NCBI RefSeq assembly: GCF_000143535.2
Contig: NC_037323.1
Coordinates: 248,001 to 312,000 of the forward strand
Reading direction: 5' to 3'
DNA: 64,000 nucleotides
Source of the DNA: Botrytis cinerea B05.10
Taxonomy: Eukaryota > Ascomycota > Leotiomycetes > Helotiales > Sclerotiniaceae
The notes under the pieces are model-generated. The model was not told the DNA's origin. It did no database searches and was given only the letters and a program-made list of their open reading frames with translations. Each line of letters opens with the position of its first letter. Position 1 is the first letter of the stretch. Positions 43,233 through 55,595 of the stretch are shown in pieces. Position numbers and translations under genes: made by a program.

Positions 43233-44603
43233 GGTATTGTATTTGGGTATTTGTGTGTTTGTGTGTTTCTCTGTTGTTGGGATTGTGCTGGCTGTGTGTG
43301 AAGAGTGGAAAGGAGGTATACATGTGCACGGAGTCGGAGGTAGTGTATCGTGGGAATGACATTCACGGGAAGAAAGATTAAGGTCGGGTGGACGGCTGAA
43401 TTCAATTGTGAAGGTGGAAAAATAGTGAAGTAGCTCGATTTCAAGGGGTCACATGTTGTATTTCTCCTGAGTTATATCTTTAGTTCCATGAAAAGACTTG
43501 TTCTGTATTCATTACAAGTATTGTGCAATACAAGCGTGTTGTGAGACAAATCCCACACATCACAATGCGACGGTAGGAAGAGTTGGAGACAAAAGATTCA
43601 ACAAGCCAATCCACGCCTCTCATTCAATGAACCATTATTCTACAATTCGATTTGATGATTGCATCTCTGCTAATATGGTTGTCTAGATAGGTCAAGGTAA
43701 ATACATGTATATCCTCCCTATCATTGTGATTCGGTTTAACTTATTTAAGCTCTGGAAGTACTGTAACAGCAGAAAATTAATGCGAAGACATATATTCTAA
43801 CAGTTTTTTCATGTCCAGAGTTTCCAGCCACCAGTTGTACTATCAATAACGTCTCCCACCGCAGTTCCTGTCACAGAACAGTGTTCAAATAGTATAGTTA
43901 ATTTTGGAATGTCGAAATTGGCCGATGCCTCAAAAGTACGGATGTTCGCCTCTCACTTCCCAGATAGTATGTGTCCCGGCACACAATTGCATAGATTCTT
44001 TCTCTCCGACTATTTGAGCTTGGATGATGTATTTTTAAATGACAAAGATCGTTGAAGTCGGAGGTTTAGTTGTCATTTGTGTTGTGCGGTAGAAGGCATG
44101 TCTTGTAACAATCGACCAGAAGAGGAAGTATCGGTTTCACTCTCGGTAGTATCATGGCTGTAGAATGTGGGATAGGTATGCTCCTGGTTTATTTAGATTG
44201 GTGGCGAATTCGGGTAAAAATTCTCAATGGGAACTCTTGATGGTACAATAAAGCCAAAATAAATTCAAACCAGCTGGAGCCAACCTTCCTGGATTTTGAG
44301 CAGATAAACACGTGCCAAGATTTGAAAGCATCAACACGAACAAACTTCCAATGGATAACGCTGCTACGAGCCCCATAGAGTCGGGAGGAGAGCAGTTTGC
44401 CATGAAGTTAATCAAGGTCGACTGTGGAATCGAATGTTATTCTCATCCCTTGGGCTGTTTCCGAACTTTGAGCGGCTTCGATTGCTTCTTCGCTACCCGT
44501 TCCCTCTCTTTCTCAGCTGGATCGACAATCAAAGTCTTGAACACATCATCATCCCTATGGGTCAAATTCTTTTCGCCTACATCAATATTAGTAATGCTTC
44601 GAA

Positions 44604-46670
44604 TCAGGATCGTGGCGACCGCTTACAGAATTCCGTGTATGCGATCTTAAGTTCCGAGAAAGTATTTGCAAGCATGGGAGCATCTGGAGCTACTCTTCCA
44701 GCAGCTTCAGCTTCCCACTCAGTGGTCAGTGGTGTATTGTCACCTCTACAAAGAGTGCTGAATGCCACGGCCAATTGCTTATACATGAACCCACACTGTT
44801 CGGATCGTTTTTGAGGATCTGTTTTCCCTGGGTGAATGCAATTTTTTAGGTCTTCATCTGTCTTGCATCTCGGAAGGTTAGATCTCAAATCGATTCGTAC
44901 GACGCGTTCCCGGTAGAAGAGCATCAGTCTTAACAAACATATACCGGCAATGACACGCGTTTGTTTGTTGCTTGCAGACTTCTTGCAGAGATTCTCAATT
45001 TCAGAAAAGAAATACTTTTCAGATTCTTCGAGACCCTCAGAAGCTTTAAGGCGGACCTGTTCACGGACAGTATCTGGGGAGAAAGTGTCATTGATTGTGT
45101 TGACTACATCAAGTTGGCCATGAGGATGGCAGTGAATATTTGCCACTCCATAGAAGACAAGGCTGTTCAAGCTCGTGATTCTGAATGCGGCATTACACAG
45201 ACATGCCTGTTATCGGTCAATGCGAATCCAAATTCTCTCAGAATAATTAAACTTACTAGATGTGACCCAAAATATTGTTTGCAATAGATGTAGAGGAATT
45301 TATCCAAAATGTGTGTTATTTTACCAGAGTGGCTCTCGGGAGAAGATAATAGGATTTCCCGGCCGAAGAAATCCAATTCATCAACGGTAGGTAGGGAGTC
45401 TGGTACGACTAGATATGTCTTATCTCGCAACGACTTGTGCGTTATGTAAACACCGTTCATTTTTGTCAAACTTCTCCACCGGCAGAAATCCTCAGATCTA
45501 CAGACCATCACTTTGCAAGGAAGCGAGCGGCATGGAAAATTCGCCATGGAACAGTCGGCGCGAAGTTCAACTTTTGCCATATGTCCTTCAAGTGCATTAA
45601 GTAGCTGATATACTTGCGCTTTCCCAGATGTGAGCAATCTGGTTTGAACGTCTATGTTGAGTTAGCATCTAAAAAGGTATCTTTGGGTGGTTCTGACTAC
45701 CTGTAACTCCAAGGTATACATCTTTCAATTTATGTCGGATGCAAATTTGTCGAGCCATAAGTGGATCGCCTGCCAACTTGAAGCATCGATCACAAACGCC
45801 ATCAGATGTGCACTGCAATATTAGATCCTTGCTCCGGTGATGAATATAGATATAGTTAAATCAACATACCTCGACCTTACGAGCTCGACAACTTTGGCAC
45901 GCTCCAGCTTGTCTAACCAAATGGACTTTCAACTTTTCCCTTCGATTGAACTCCTTTCTCTTTCTCTTCGGCGCTTTTACTCCACTGTGAAAGTTTATCA
46001 AACAGTCTTCCATGTTTTGAGGAGTTGCTACAGTTGATCCATTAAGGGGCAGGGTTGCCTGATCTTCAGTATTGGAGGGTTCTGTCCGAGGCTCTGATGG
46101 TACCGATTCGGGCACCTCCTTTTTAATCTCGCCAATTGGCGAGTCTTTTTTAGATGCACCACTATCCAGGCCCGTATTCTCAAAAGACATCTGAATTTTA
46201 GGTTGATCAAGCTCACAGGGCAATTGCGGCTCTGTATACGAGGTATCTTCCAAAGAGGGGCCAAGTATCGACTCGGGTGACTCAAAAAATGATGTAAGCC
46301 AGCCGTCAGACTCGGAATTTGGTAGATGATCACCAAAAGTATTGCATCCATTGAAAGAGGTGTCCATCTCAGCTGCCTCCGGGAAGTAAGTACTTGAAAA
46401 GTTATCGTTAGCTGTATCAAATGCCCAAGGGCCATTGCTTGTCTCTCCAACGGATTGGGGCGGAAGGACCGGGTCCATCATTTGCCATTGAGAATTGATA
46501 TCTAGATTGTTCTGTAAGAATGTATCCATATCAAAAGTAGAACCCTGATATGACATGAACGACTCCAGCTCCCCGTTCGTGATGTTTTTCTCCTCTGAAG
46601 ATGATTCCTCAGTATCGTGTGGGCCTTGGATCGTCACCCGGGGTAATTCTCCATTGATGCGCCACTCCAT
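44604..46670 (-). CDS. Zn2Cys6-type transcription factor with internal zinc cluster, 636 aa
   Basis: Reconstructed as complement(join(44604..45206, 45257..45651, 45701..45812, 45870..46670)), 637 codons with stop. The N-terminal about 235 residues are acidic and Gln/Ser-rich (an activation-like region). A basic patch (APKRKRKEFNRREK) then leads to the zinc cluster. Cysteines at 258, 261, 268, 274, 277 and 291 give CX2CX6CX5CX2CX13C, with the last spacing longer than the usual 6-9. The cluster is split by intron 1 right after ARKVE. Placement in the middle of the protein is unusual, since most fungal clusters are N-terminal. The C-terminal half has Cys-containing helices (LVFYGVANIHCHPHGQLD, ICLLRLMLFYRERVV) without a clear family. 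It is probably a nuclear DNA-binding regulator; targets are unknown. The divergent neighbour is the GH31 gene, 1.8 kb away. Confidence 0.85.
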
Positions 46671-48468
46671 TATGCAGGATTGTGATTCTGCTTTGCATAA
46701 GTATGCGGGTGGCAGGAGATGATAGTCACAATTGATAAGATAGTCTAGTATCCGAGCCGAATAGCTACGAGATGATCTTAGTTTTTATACCACTACAATG
46801 TGAATCGTATCTCGATAGAACATTGCTTCAATTAGGAGTTAGTGGGGCGAAAATTTTATCTGACAACACCCGTGATTATGCGGAAGAGTGTACCGAAATA
46901 ATGCCGTTGAAGCCGACGACTACAAAAACCAGTGTAGAGTATGCTTCTACAGTGTTAGAAACCCGAATCAAGTGGAAGTATTTCGTTCTGGATCAATGAG
47001 AATGAGAGATGGCAAGAATACAACACACGATGATTAATGGGTATCGACCATGACTTGGATGTTCGGATATTCCGGCTGCGTCGGATACGTCGGTTCATAT
47101 CCGTGCCGGCGAACAAGTTCTACTTACCCGATCAACTATCGGAATGCCCGGGAGTCCAAAGGCACCGTCGCAAAAATGTTCATGTCCGATAGAGGAATCT
47201 GAAGTCTTCGATGTGAAACCATGATTTGGTCTAGTCCTGGCAGCATTTGTGCTCTCAAAAGGAACATCACAGGCCATCTGCGGAGGCAACAGCTATAGCA
47301 CAACTATATGCAAGTGCTGCAGAACTCAAAATCGAACGGGAAGCTCCTGAGGATCAACACGGTTGTAAACGCGTTAAGATTCAAACAGAACAGTGTCACC
47401 AAGGAAGTAGACTATGCACCCTCACGTCGATTTCAAACACATGCGGCTATGAGAGGAAATCCATAGATTCAGAAAGTTTGGAGGGAGAGCTGGAATTTCT
47501 AACGGTCTCCAAACAAGTTCCGGCGAGGTTAGTAGATGAACAGAGAAGTGGTCTCGGAATGGAACCCAACCGAGATTGGACTCAACCATCGGCTGTTGAT
47601 GGCGGACAAACAACTCATCTCATGCCAAGACTTTGATCATATGACTTTATGTCCGAGGAAACACCGACAAGCACATGACCTGGCACGGGAGCTTGCACGT
47701 TGTACACCTAGCACTGGCTACATAGACTTCCCTCATACAACATCTCAATCTGCGAACAACCTGGAGGCCAAGCGGTGAAATATTCCCTGTTGCATCCATC
47801 ATTTCCATGCGTATAGGAGCGCATATGCAGTACATGCGTGTTTGATATCGCGGGCTGCTGGCTAACCTTATCGCGGGCGTCGACAAACAACCCCGACCGG
47901 TGCAGGTCAGAATCGACCAGGCGTTACCTTGTGTCCCCTCATCTCTCGTAGGATTCACTCCCATGTTATGAGCAGAACAGTGTCATTGTGGGGTAGAGCC
48001 TAGCGAGGGAACCGAGACGACCCCATCTTCTGTCATGCAGAATTCGCGGGGATGAAGACCAAATGAGGGGTAAATTGTGCAAATCGGCCCGTTCAATTTT
48101 ACGCATTGCTTCTTCCAATAGTAAGCTTAAACTAACATTTGTTTTGACGGCCAGCGGCCGAGGAAAATTGTACTAAAGTATTTTGTCTCTGGCGATCTCC
48201 GTCATCTTCCCCTGTGGAAAACTATCGAGGTGCGATTCACCCTAAAACCTGTATACAAAATGGCGTTCTAGGAATTATCACTTGCATGTCAAAATTTGTT
48301 GTCGACTTGTCTCATGCACGGTTACAGCTGGATACATGCACGATTCCATGCCGATCACAAGTGAACTTCCTACTTTGAATCTGCCCCTTAATCCCCCATC
48401 CCGGTTGACAGAGTATAAGAAGTGAAGGGACATTTGGGAAATCAGTCAATATCGTCAATCCCATCAAC
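46671..48468. promoter_or_regulatory. Divergent intergenic region between the zinc-cluster gene and GH31 gene
   Basis: About 1.8 kb with only weak frames. A TATA-like tataag near 48414 precedes the GH31 ATG by about 55 bp. Confidence 0.45.
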
Positions 48469-51371
48469 ATGGTCAAGAACATACTTTTCTGGCTGTTGTT
48501 TACAGCAAGAGCTGTCTCAGCAGCAAATATTGACTTCTTACGTCGTGATACAAGTCACCATACGAACGCCACACTTCCTCTCTCGAAATGTCCAGGTTAC
48601 AAAGCTTCTAATGTCAAGAGAACAGGATCAACCCTATTCGCAGATCTGACTCTGGCTGGACCTGCTTGCAATACTTACGGTACTGACTTGGCAAGTCTAT
48701 CCTTAAAAGTGGTATACGAGACAGGTTGGCAGGCTCTAGATCAAGATTCCTACTCTTGCTAACTAGTACTAGATGATCGCATACATGTGCTAATCCAAGA
48801 TCCTGCAAATGTTGTTTACCAAGTTCCAGAATCAGTTTTTCCTCGTCCTACTGGATCGTCGGCCAATTCAAAAGATGCCAAAATTAAATTCCATTACGTT
48901 AGCTCTCCATTCTCATTCTCGATTACACGAGCAAAGACAGGCGAAGTTCTGTTCGATACTTCCGCTGCAAGTCTTGTATTCGAATCGCAATATTTGAGAT
49001 TGAGAACGAAATTACCGCCTAACCCAAATCTATATGGTCTCGGCGAGCACTCCGATGCCTTCCGTTTAAACACTACAGATTATGTTCGCACGCTATGGTC
49101 TCGTGACGCCTATGGAACTCCAGCAGGTAGCAATTTATACGGAAACCACCCGGTATATTTTGAGCATAGAACTGGTGGTACTCATGGAGTATATTTCATG
49201 AATTCCAATGGTATGGATATAATGATCAACAACACAAATGGTCGAAATCAGTATCTTGAGTATAATACTCTTGGGGGTGTTCTAGACTTCTACTTCCTAG
49301 CGGGACCCGATCCAATTGTTCTTTCTCAGCAGTATTCAGAGCTTGTTGGCTTACCCTCAATGATGCCTTATTGGGGTTTTGGGTTCCATAATTGTCGCTA
49401 TGGTTATCAGGATGCTTTTGCAGTCGCAGAGGTTGTCTACAATTACTCGAAGGCAGAAATTCCTCTGGAGGTTATGTGGACAGACATTGATTATATGGAT
49501 GCAAGAAAGGTAAGGATTACATCATGCCTGAAACTTACACAACTAATTTTCGAAAGACTTTCACTCTCGATCCGGAACGTTTCCCATTAGATATGATGCA
49601 AGACATCAATCACTATCTTCACAGCCATGACCAAAAGCAAATCCTCATGGTCGATCCTGCAGTTGCATATCAAAATAATCCTGCTTACGAACGTGGAGTT
49701 GTCGATGATGTTTTTCTCAAGCGAGATAATGGATCTCTTTGGCTTGGTGTAGTATGGCCTGGAGTTACTGTATTCCCAGATTGGTTTTCCAAAAACGTTG
49801 TAAGCTGGTGGAACAATGAGTTTTCTACATTCTTCGATCCAGCGACTGGCGTTGATATCGATGGACTTTGGATTGATATGAATGAACCATCAAATTTCCC
49901 ATGTTACTTCCCATGCGATAATCCATTCGCATCAGCAGTAGGGTTCCCTCCTGACCCACCTGCAGTCAGAACACCACCTCGCTCATTACCTGGATTCCCC
50001 TGTGCATTCCAGCCTTCTGGGACAACCAATTGTACAGATGCAAGCAGCCGACGATCAATCACCAGCAGAGATCCCAAGATTGTCTTGCCAACTCAAGTGA
50101 CTCCTTCAAAACGAGCATCAGGGACACAGCAAGGTTTGCCCGGACGTGATTTGCTTTACCCAAAATACGCAATTCATAATGCTGCAGCGTACCTCCCTTC
50201 CTGGAACGCCGCCGAGGGAGGAATCTCCAACCAAACAATCAATACAGATGTAATCCACCAAAATGGTCTTGCCATGTATGACACTCATAACCTCTACGGA
50301 ACCATGATGTCGACCGCTTCTTATGACGCAATGGCAAATCGCCGGCCAGAAGAGCGTCCATTGATCATTACACGCAGCACATTCGCTGGTGCGGGTACCA
50401 AAGTAGGCCATTGGCTTGGAGATAATTACAGTGATTGGCTTCACTACCGTATGTCTATCCGTGGCATGTTAGCTTTTGCATCTATATATCAAATTCCCAT
50501 GGTTGGCGCCGATATATGCGGATTTGCGGAAGATACTACCGAGGAACTATGTGCTCGCTGGGCCATGCTCGGTGCCTTTGCCCCATTCTATCGTGATCAC
50601 AACAGTTATCCTCCAGCTATCAGTCAGGAGTTCTATATCTGGCCTGCCGTCACTGAAGCAGCTAAAAAGGCGATCGATATACGGTATCGATTGATAGATT
50701 ACATATACACAGCTTTGTATCGACAATCCGTTGATGGAACGCCACTCATCAATCCTATGTTTTACATTTACCCATCTGATCCCGCTACTTTTGGATTAGA
50801 GACACAATATTTCTACGGGCCGGGAATTCTTGTTAGTCCGGTTATGGAAGGTAACTCTACGACTGTGGATTTATATCTTCCAAAGGACATATACTATGAT
50901 TTCTACACACATGCACGAGTGACTGGCCACGCAAAAACAATTCAAATCACAGATCAAAATATCACAGATATACCCCTTCATTATCGCGGTGGAGTCATCG
51001 TTCCTCAACGTATCAAAAGCGGGATGACGACCACAGAAGTCAGGAAACAAAACTTTGAGATTATTGTCCCAGTTGGTGCTGATGGAACCGCTAAAGGAGA
51101 ATTGTATCTAGATGATGGAGTAAGTATTGTGCAAGAAGGATATTCATTGATTGAATTCTACTGGGATGGAAAAACTTTTGATGTATCTGGAAAGTTTGGA
51201 TATGATGCTGGGGTAAGCATTGAGAGGGTTGTCTTCTTGGGATTGGACAGTAGTTCGAGTGGCAATGGAAAGCAATACAGTACAAATGCGAATACGCAGG
51301 TCAGTACTCAGGGCGATGTAGTTGTGAAGGTTGAAAAGGAAATAAGTGGGGGATTTTCAATCACGGTTTGA
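48469..51371 (+). CDS. Secreted alpha-glucosidase, glycoside hydrolase family 31, 935 aa
   Basis: Three exons: join(48469..48724, 48773..49509, 49557..51371), 936 codons with stop. A signal peptide ([18 protein letters not shown]) is followed by the family's N-terminal domain ([37 protein letters not shown]). The catalytic nucleophile lies in [10 protein letters not shown] (Asp about 438) and the acid/base in [10 protein letters not shown] (Asp about 620). SFAGAG-like and [11 protein letters not shown] motifs are also present. It hydrolyses terminal alpha-1,4-linked glucose from maltose and starch fragments outside the cell. Intron 1 has a non-consensus donor (GTTGGC) but a good gctaac branch, and its removal restores the conserved stretch before [14 protein letters not shown]-glycosylation sites are frequent. 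The nearby zinc-cluster regulator could act on it, but only proximity supports that. Confidence 0.95.
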
Positions 51372-51958
51372 GATGAGAGATGGAATCACAGGATCTGGGT
51401 GATATCTGGTGAAGGAAAGGCAAACGGCGGTACATAATTTTAGTATATAGTGATACATAAAAGCTTGTTATTGCAACCAATTTCCATGAAAATGAATTCC
51501 GAATATTCTAATGGCGAAGATTCATTTGTTACACTGTGCGACTGGAGAAATAGTTCTTAGCGTACAGCGTCCGCGTTTCTTCAGATAATGAAGGAATCCT
51601 CTCAGAATTCTAATACCGGAGTTTATCAAGACCCCAGTCGTTATCAGGAAGCCCAGTTGGCGAATGACATCGTTTGCGTTCACTGCATCGTCGGAAGATA
51701 AAGTCCTATTGGGGTTTGAGCTCCGAAGTGAAGTTTCCGTGAGGTTACTTTGGATTTCTAGCGACGTGGCTCATCGTTACTAGTTCGAGTGATTAATCAA
51801 TCATATGACGACTGCGCTCCTTGTTTTCTTCTATTTAAGAATGTAAATAATCAAGATCAACCTCATATATTCTCATCAACCACATCAACATTGCCATACA
51901 CCGTATATCCCATCAATCATCGAAATCTACCTCTAGAACAAGAAGAAGAAAATTAAGC
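51372..51958. other. Intergenic region
   Basis: It holds the 3' end region of the GH31 gene and the promoter of the next small gene. Nothing else is recognised. Confidence 0.5.
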
Positions 51959-52345
51959 ATGGCAGACACGCCTATATGCCACATCTGTAAACAGATGAAG
52001 GAAAGAAAAAATGTGGATATCCTTTCAACCCCTCCCAGCTAATACTAACTCCGCTCACAGTTCATCCTTTCGCGCCCACATATAGTGGAACAATGTTTGC
52101 TCTGTAATCGACTCTTCTGTGTAAGACATAAAGGGGAAGAAACTAGAGGTGTCTGCCAGATCAACCATTGGACCTACTATCGTAATCATTCGGAACTTGG
52201 GAGAGATGGGACGATTTTTCGAAACATGGAACATCGAAACATAGAGATGGATCCGTCCAAAGCTGGGTTGGATCGCCTGGCGAAGGTTTTGATGGAGAGA
52301 GAAGAGATTAAAAAGAAAACAGAGGAAGAGCAAAGAAGCACATAA
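51959..52345 (+). CDS. Small Cys/His zinc-finger-like protein, 112 aa
   Basis: Two exons: join(51959..52012, 52061..52345), 113 codons with stop. The 48-bp intron starts GTGGAT and has a tactaac branch site and a cacag acceptor. The protein is MADTPICHICKQMKERK, then VEQCLLCNRLFCVRHKGEE, GVCQINH and a Lys/Glu-rich tail. The pairs CHIC, CLLC, FCVRH and the later Cys/His suggest one or two bound zinc ions, reminiscent of AN1-like or other treble-clef fingers; I cannot name a family. There is no signal peptide or membrane segment. Similar small cytosolic Cys/His proteins are numerous in this group of fungi, but I have no functional evidence. Confidence 0.65.
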
Positions 52346-52823
52346 GAGGCGGTCAAATGAGAAGGGGCAAGCGAGGAGACTGCAAAACGCGAGGCAAATT
52401 TGGACCCAGTGGAAGACTGTCAGGGTACCACCATTCCAGACGCAACTTGCAATCAGACCGAGCTCTATTTCCTTGGAGTAGATACGTAGTTAAGTGCAAC
52501 TGCGGCTGAGTAATTTGAGGAAACTGAATTTGGCAACAACCGTGTACAAGTCTTGGCTCAATATGTACATGTTCTGTGAAGATAATTCTATATGCATGAT
52601 CAGCATCTAGATGCACGATATCAAAGTAAAAACAAGGAATTTGATAATATGACATTGTTAAATATAGTATTGAGCTACTCTTCGAAACGAAAACTTTTCT
52701 CTCATTCATCTCCTCATCATTCATGATCTGTCAACTTTCAACGTCTCCATAGAGTATGAAGTCCCTCGACTTTGTCCTATATTGAGACGTTCCACAGATT
52801 GTGCAAAGCCATTCCTCTAGGCT
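52346..52823. other. Intergenic region between convergent small genes
   Basis: Short 3' region of two converging genes; no feature was recognised. Confidence 0.5.
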
Positions 52824-53259
52824 TAAACTACCGGTAAACAATCAGGCCTTCCAAAAGACTGTTTCTATCGCATCAGCAAGTCATTCTATAAACACACGAA
52901 AGAAGTTGGTACTTACATCTCTCTTGCAGCAAAGTGCAGATTGATTTTGCTTCTTGCAAGTCTCTTTCTGTTCGTCCACAGTGGTTATCGTTGTACTTCC
53001 AGTCAATTCTATATGATTCTCAGTCATCCTGCAATGCACATGAAAGGAAAGAGTAGCACTTACCGGTGCACTCGAAGATGGCATAGTTTTTTTGGGAGAT
53101 TTGGGAGGTAGGAGGGCAGCAATATGGCACCCAGTACGGACGGACGGTGTTGCAAAGGTGATCATCTCTCTTTTCAACATCGACTGAGACCGGAGATGCC
53201 ATTACCGCCACAAAAGTAGTTGCAGCGGACACAAGAGTGAGGGTGGATAGGAAATGCAT
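52824..53259 (-). CDS. Hydrophobin-like secreted protein, 107 aa, eight cysteines
   Basis: Reconstructed as complement(join(52824..52859, 52917..53008, 53064..53259)), 108 codons with stop. The start at 53259 gives the signal peptide MHFLSTLTLVSAATTFVAVM, then a VEKRDD site typical of Kex2 cleavage. The mature part has eight cysteines in the order C-CC-C-C-CC-C, with spacings 10, 15, 18, 8 and 9. This is close to class II hydrophobins (about 9-10, 11, 16, 8-9, 10), with two somewhat longer loops. Both introns (55 and 57 bp) start GTAAGT; the first acceptor (catatag) was chosen because nearer AGs give stops or lose the CC pair. Hydrophobins coat aerial structures and make surfaces water-repellent. 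An alternative reading is a Cys-rich effector. Confidence 0.7.
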
Positions 53260-55085
53260 TTTGGTTGATTGAGATAGGCTCGGAGTAAATAAGAATGAAG
53301 AAGATGCTGCGAGGTGAGGCGTGATGTGATGATTAGATTCGACTTGAAGGAGGGGAGCACCCACGTCTTTTATTATTTTTCAACCCCCTCTAGTCCTTCT
53401 TTGTTTGCATCGTCATCCAATATTAAAGGACTTTATGGGTTTATTCTGAGTTTCTTAGCTGCTCTTGTCTCAGAGGCCCTCCCCAGTAAAAGCCGGGAGA
53501 TGGCTCATTGGGATCTAGTATCTTCGTGTGCATTAATCTCTACTTGAAGTGATACAGAAGTTTCTACCTCCAGGCTGAGCGGTTAATAAGCTTAGATTTT
53601 CTTTTCAGGTACAACAATGTTGCGTCAAGTAATCTAAGGTCAAGCGGTGACATGCATTTACGGATAAGCTTGGTGGGTCCAATGCATCGATCTACAATGG
53701 GGCTTCCCCGCAGGGTATCTATGGGGTCGATCCTCACAGTACCGTTTTCTTTTTTTAAAACACATTCGATCCTCGATATGAGCTTCTGAATCATCTAAAG
53801 CTGGGGTAGTAACCTTTGGATTTTGAGAGAGCCATCCGAGATGGCGGTAGAACACTAAGCTACCCTGTCTATGTACCTCAAATGTGAGCAATTGTTGCGA
53901 GTTATAGATAATTAATAAATGGGAATATTGAAATTGAACTTACAAGTCTCTGTAAATTTAACAATCAGATTCCAAGGATAGTTTTTAGGGCATTAGTATT
54001 ACATGAAGATTTTCCCGAAATATCGGAAATTTTCTGATTGGGCAAGGTTCCACCGCCATTTCAGATGGTCTTCTTGAGACAGCCTTCACCTTGTGTATTC
54101 AGATGAATTATAGCGTTACTTTTGCGACTTAAAGGAATTTAATAATCAAAGCATATATGGATAAAGGAAAACATCGACTTTGTCTGTCTGAAATATGCTG
54201 TGGCGTACAGCATACAGCTAAGAATGGAATTCAGGGTGCTTTTAATTATTCATGTGTAGAAAAGTAAGGCTACAATAGATATCCGTCTTCAGGAAAATTG
54301 TGTTCCAAGTCTACAAAGGTTGATAATTGATAGTGTCGAAAAACAATCTAACGCCATTCCACACCACTTGTGAAACCAATACTCTCCGTCTTTGGCGTCA
54401 TACTTGAAGTTCTTTCGGAATAGAGTTGGTCGGTTCGAAATCACTTAGGGCTGAGGGGAATCTCAATTTCTGAACTTATTTGAACAATCCAATATTGGTT
54501 TTCAATGGAAAACCAAGCTGCTGGAGGATGAAGAAACATAAGAGGATAGGAGCTTTAAATCAACAAAAAAACCGCAGAGCAGGACCAATGCAGTATTTAA
54601 CGGAGATCGCAGAGGCTACCACTTCAACACATTTATCAACAACACTGCAAGACCTCAAGATCAGTTTGCCCATCAAACTCAAACGGATGTTATATTCATA
54701 CTGATAAAAACAACTTGAACAGCGGCAAAACCTTCTATCGTCAGTTGAAGTGCATGTGTGAAGGCAAAAGACATACGCTGAAGTTGCAGAGAAAATATTG
54801 TAGTGAATGTGCCAACGTGTGCCAAACGTGTGACCATCGAATCGACTAGATACAGTACTACGATTGTCAACAGAAGACTGCGATTCAGGTGTTGACGCCG
54901 AAGTTCGTAAACATCGTCGCTTTCGGAAAACTAAAACTGCATGTGATAGTGGGAATTTCCAGTTCGAAGGAGAGGTAGAAACAAATTTCCTTTTTATTTA
55001 TATCTTGAACCTGTTCGATGTTGACATTCTTCAGGCGCCCTTCGAACGCGAATTCTCCTTTTAAACTTATAAAGGTCGGACTATC
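53260..55085. other. Gene-free region
   Basis: It includes the hydrophobin-like gene promoter. A frame at 54864-55064 (RKHRRFRKTKTACDSG..) directly precedes the retropepsin-like pseudogene and could be a remnant of its 5' part, but no splice path joins them convincingly. Confidence 0.45.
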
Positions 55086-55595
55086 ATGCCAGGCTTGTTC
55101 CGCCTCGATTCGGGGTCCGACATACCACTTGTAGTTTCAAGAAGATGTTTCAAAGAGGCCGGCAGAGAAGCCGAGATATCAACCGATTTCAAGAGTCCAT
55201 CCTCATATAGTCTCAGCGGACACTCGATGAAATTTAGCGGCATTGTTCGAAACCTTGTATTCAATCCTAAAGGCTCTTCAACAATATATCGCAGAGATTT
55301 CTTGGTCTGTGATCGATTGGATTCATTTGTGTATTTCATTATTGGTGCAAAGTTCCTGCTGGAAGAATGGCAGGCCTTGTTTGGGAACATGAAGAAACGG
55401 ATTGCCGGGTGGTTCAGTCACAAGGAATAAACGCCTGTAGAACAAGCGGAGGCTCAACTTTTGAAGGACAACCAGGATAAAGAAGCACAAAAAGCTGAAC
55501 TTCGTCGTCAGGACAAGAAAGATGCTCAGCGCGCGAGAGAGAAAGAAGCCCGGCGAAAACAGCAAGATACTAACAACTCTCTTGTTAGCCAATAA
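55086..55595 (+). pseudogene. Retropepsin-like domain gene fragment with one internal stop
   Basis: The frame from 55086 reads MPGLFRLDSGSDIPLVVSRR, with the aspartic-protease-like DSGSD. It continues through SGHSMKFSGIVRNLVFNPKG, FLVCDRLDSFVYFIIGAKFL and EEWQALFG, matching the general layout of retropepsin-like folds (DSG loop, later hydrophobic-hydrophobic-Gly strand FIIGAKFL). A TAA at 55428-55430 interrupts it. The same frame then runs another 54 codons of Lys/Glu/Arg/Gln-rich coil (ELRRQDKKDAQRAREKEARR) to a stop at 55593-55595. No intron can skip the stop cleanly. It looks like a recently broken host gene of a retropepsin-containing family rather than a retrotransposon, as no RT or LTR is nearby. 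Confidence 0.55.

Larger units (their letters stand above)
42333..44603. other. Gene-free region with short tandem repeats
   Basis: It contains two microsatellites (43004-43046 and 43201-43232) and only weak open frames. A 74-codon frame at 42638-42862 and a His-rich frame at 42994-43362 on the minus strand look accidental. No RNA gene was recognised. Confidence 0.5.

Noticed and set aside
42994..43362. Minus-strand frame with a histidine-rich C-terminus
   Set aside because: The His run is just the (gatggt)n microsatellite and the Ser/His/Thr stretch is the (tgtga)n repeat; there is no splice structure or family feature.
47247..47636. 129-codon plus-strand frame upstream of the GH31 gene
   Set aside because: No domain, overlaps frames on the other strand, and composition looks non-coding.
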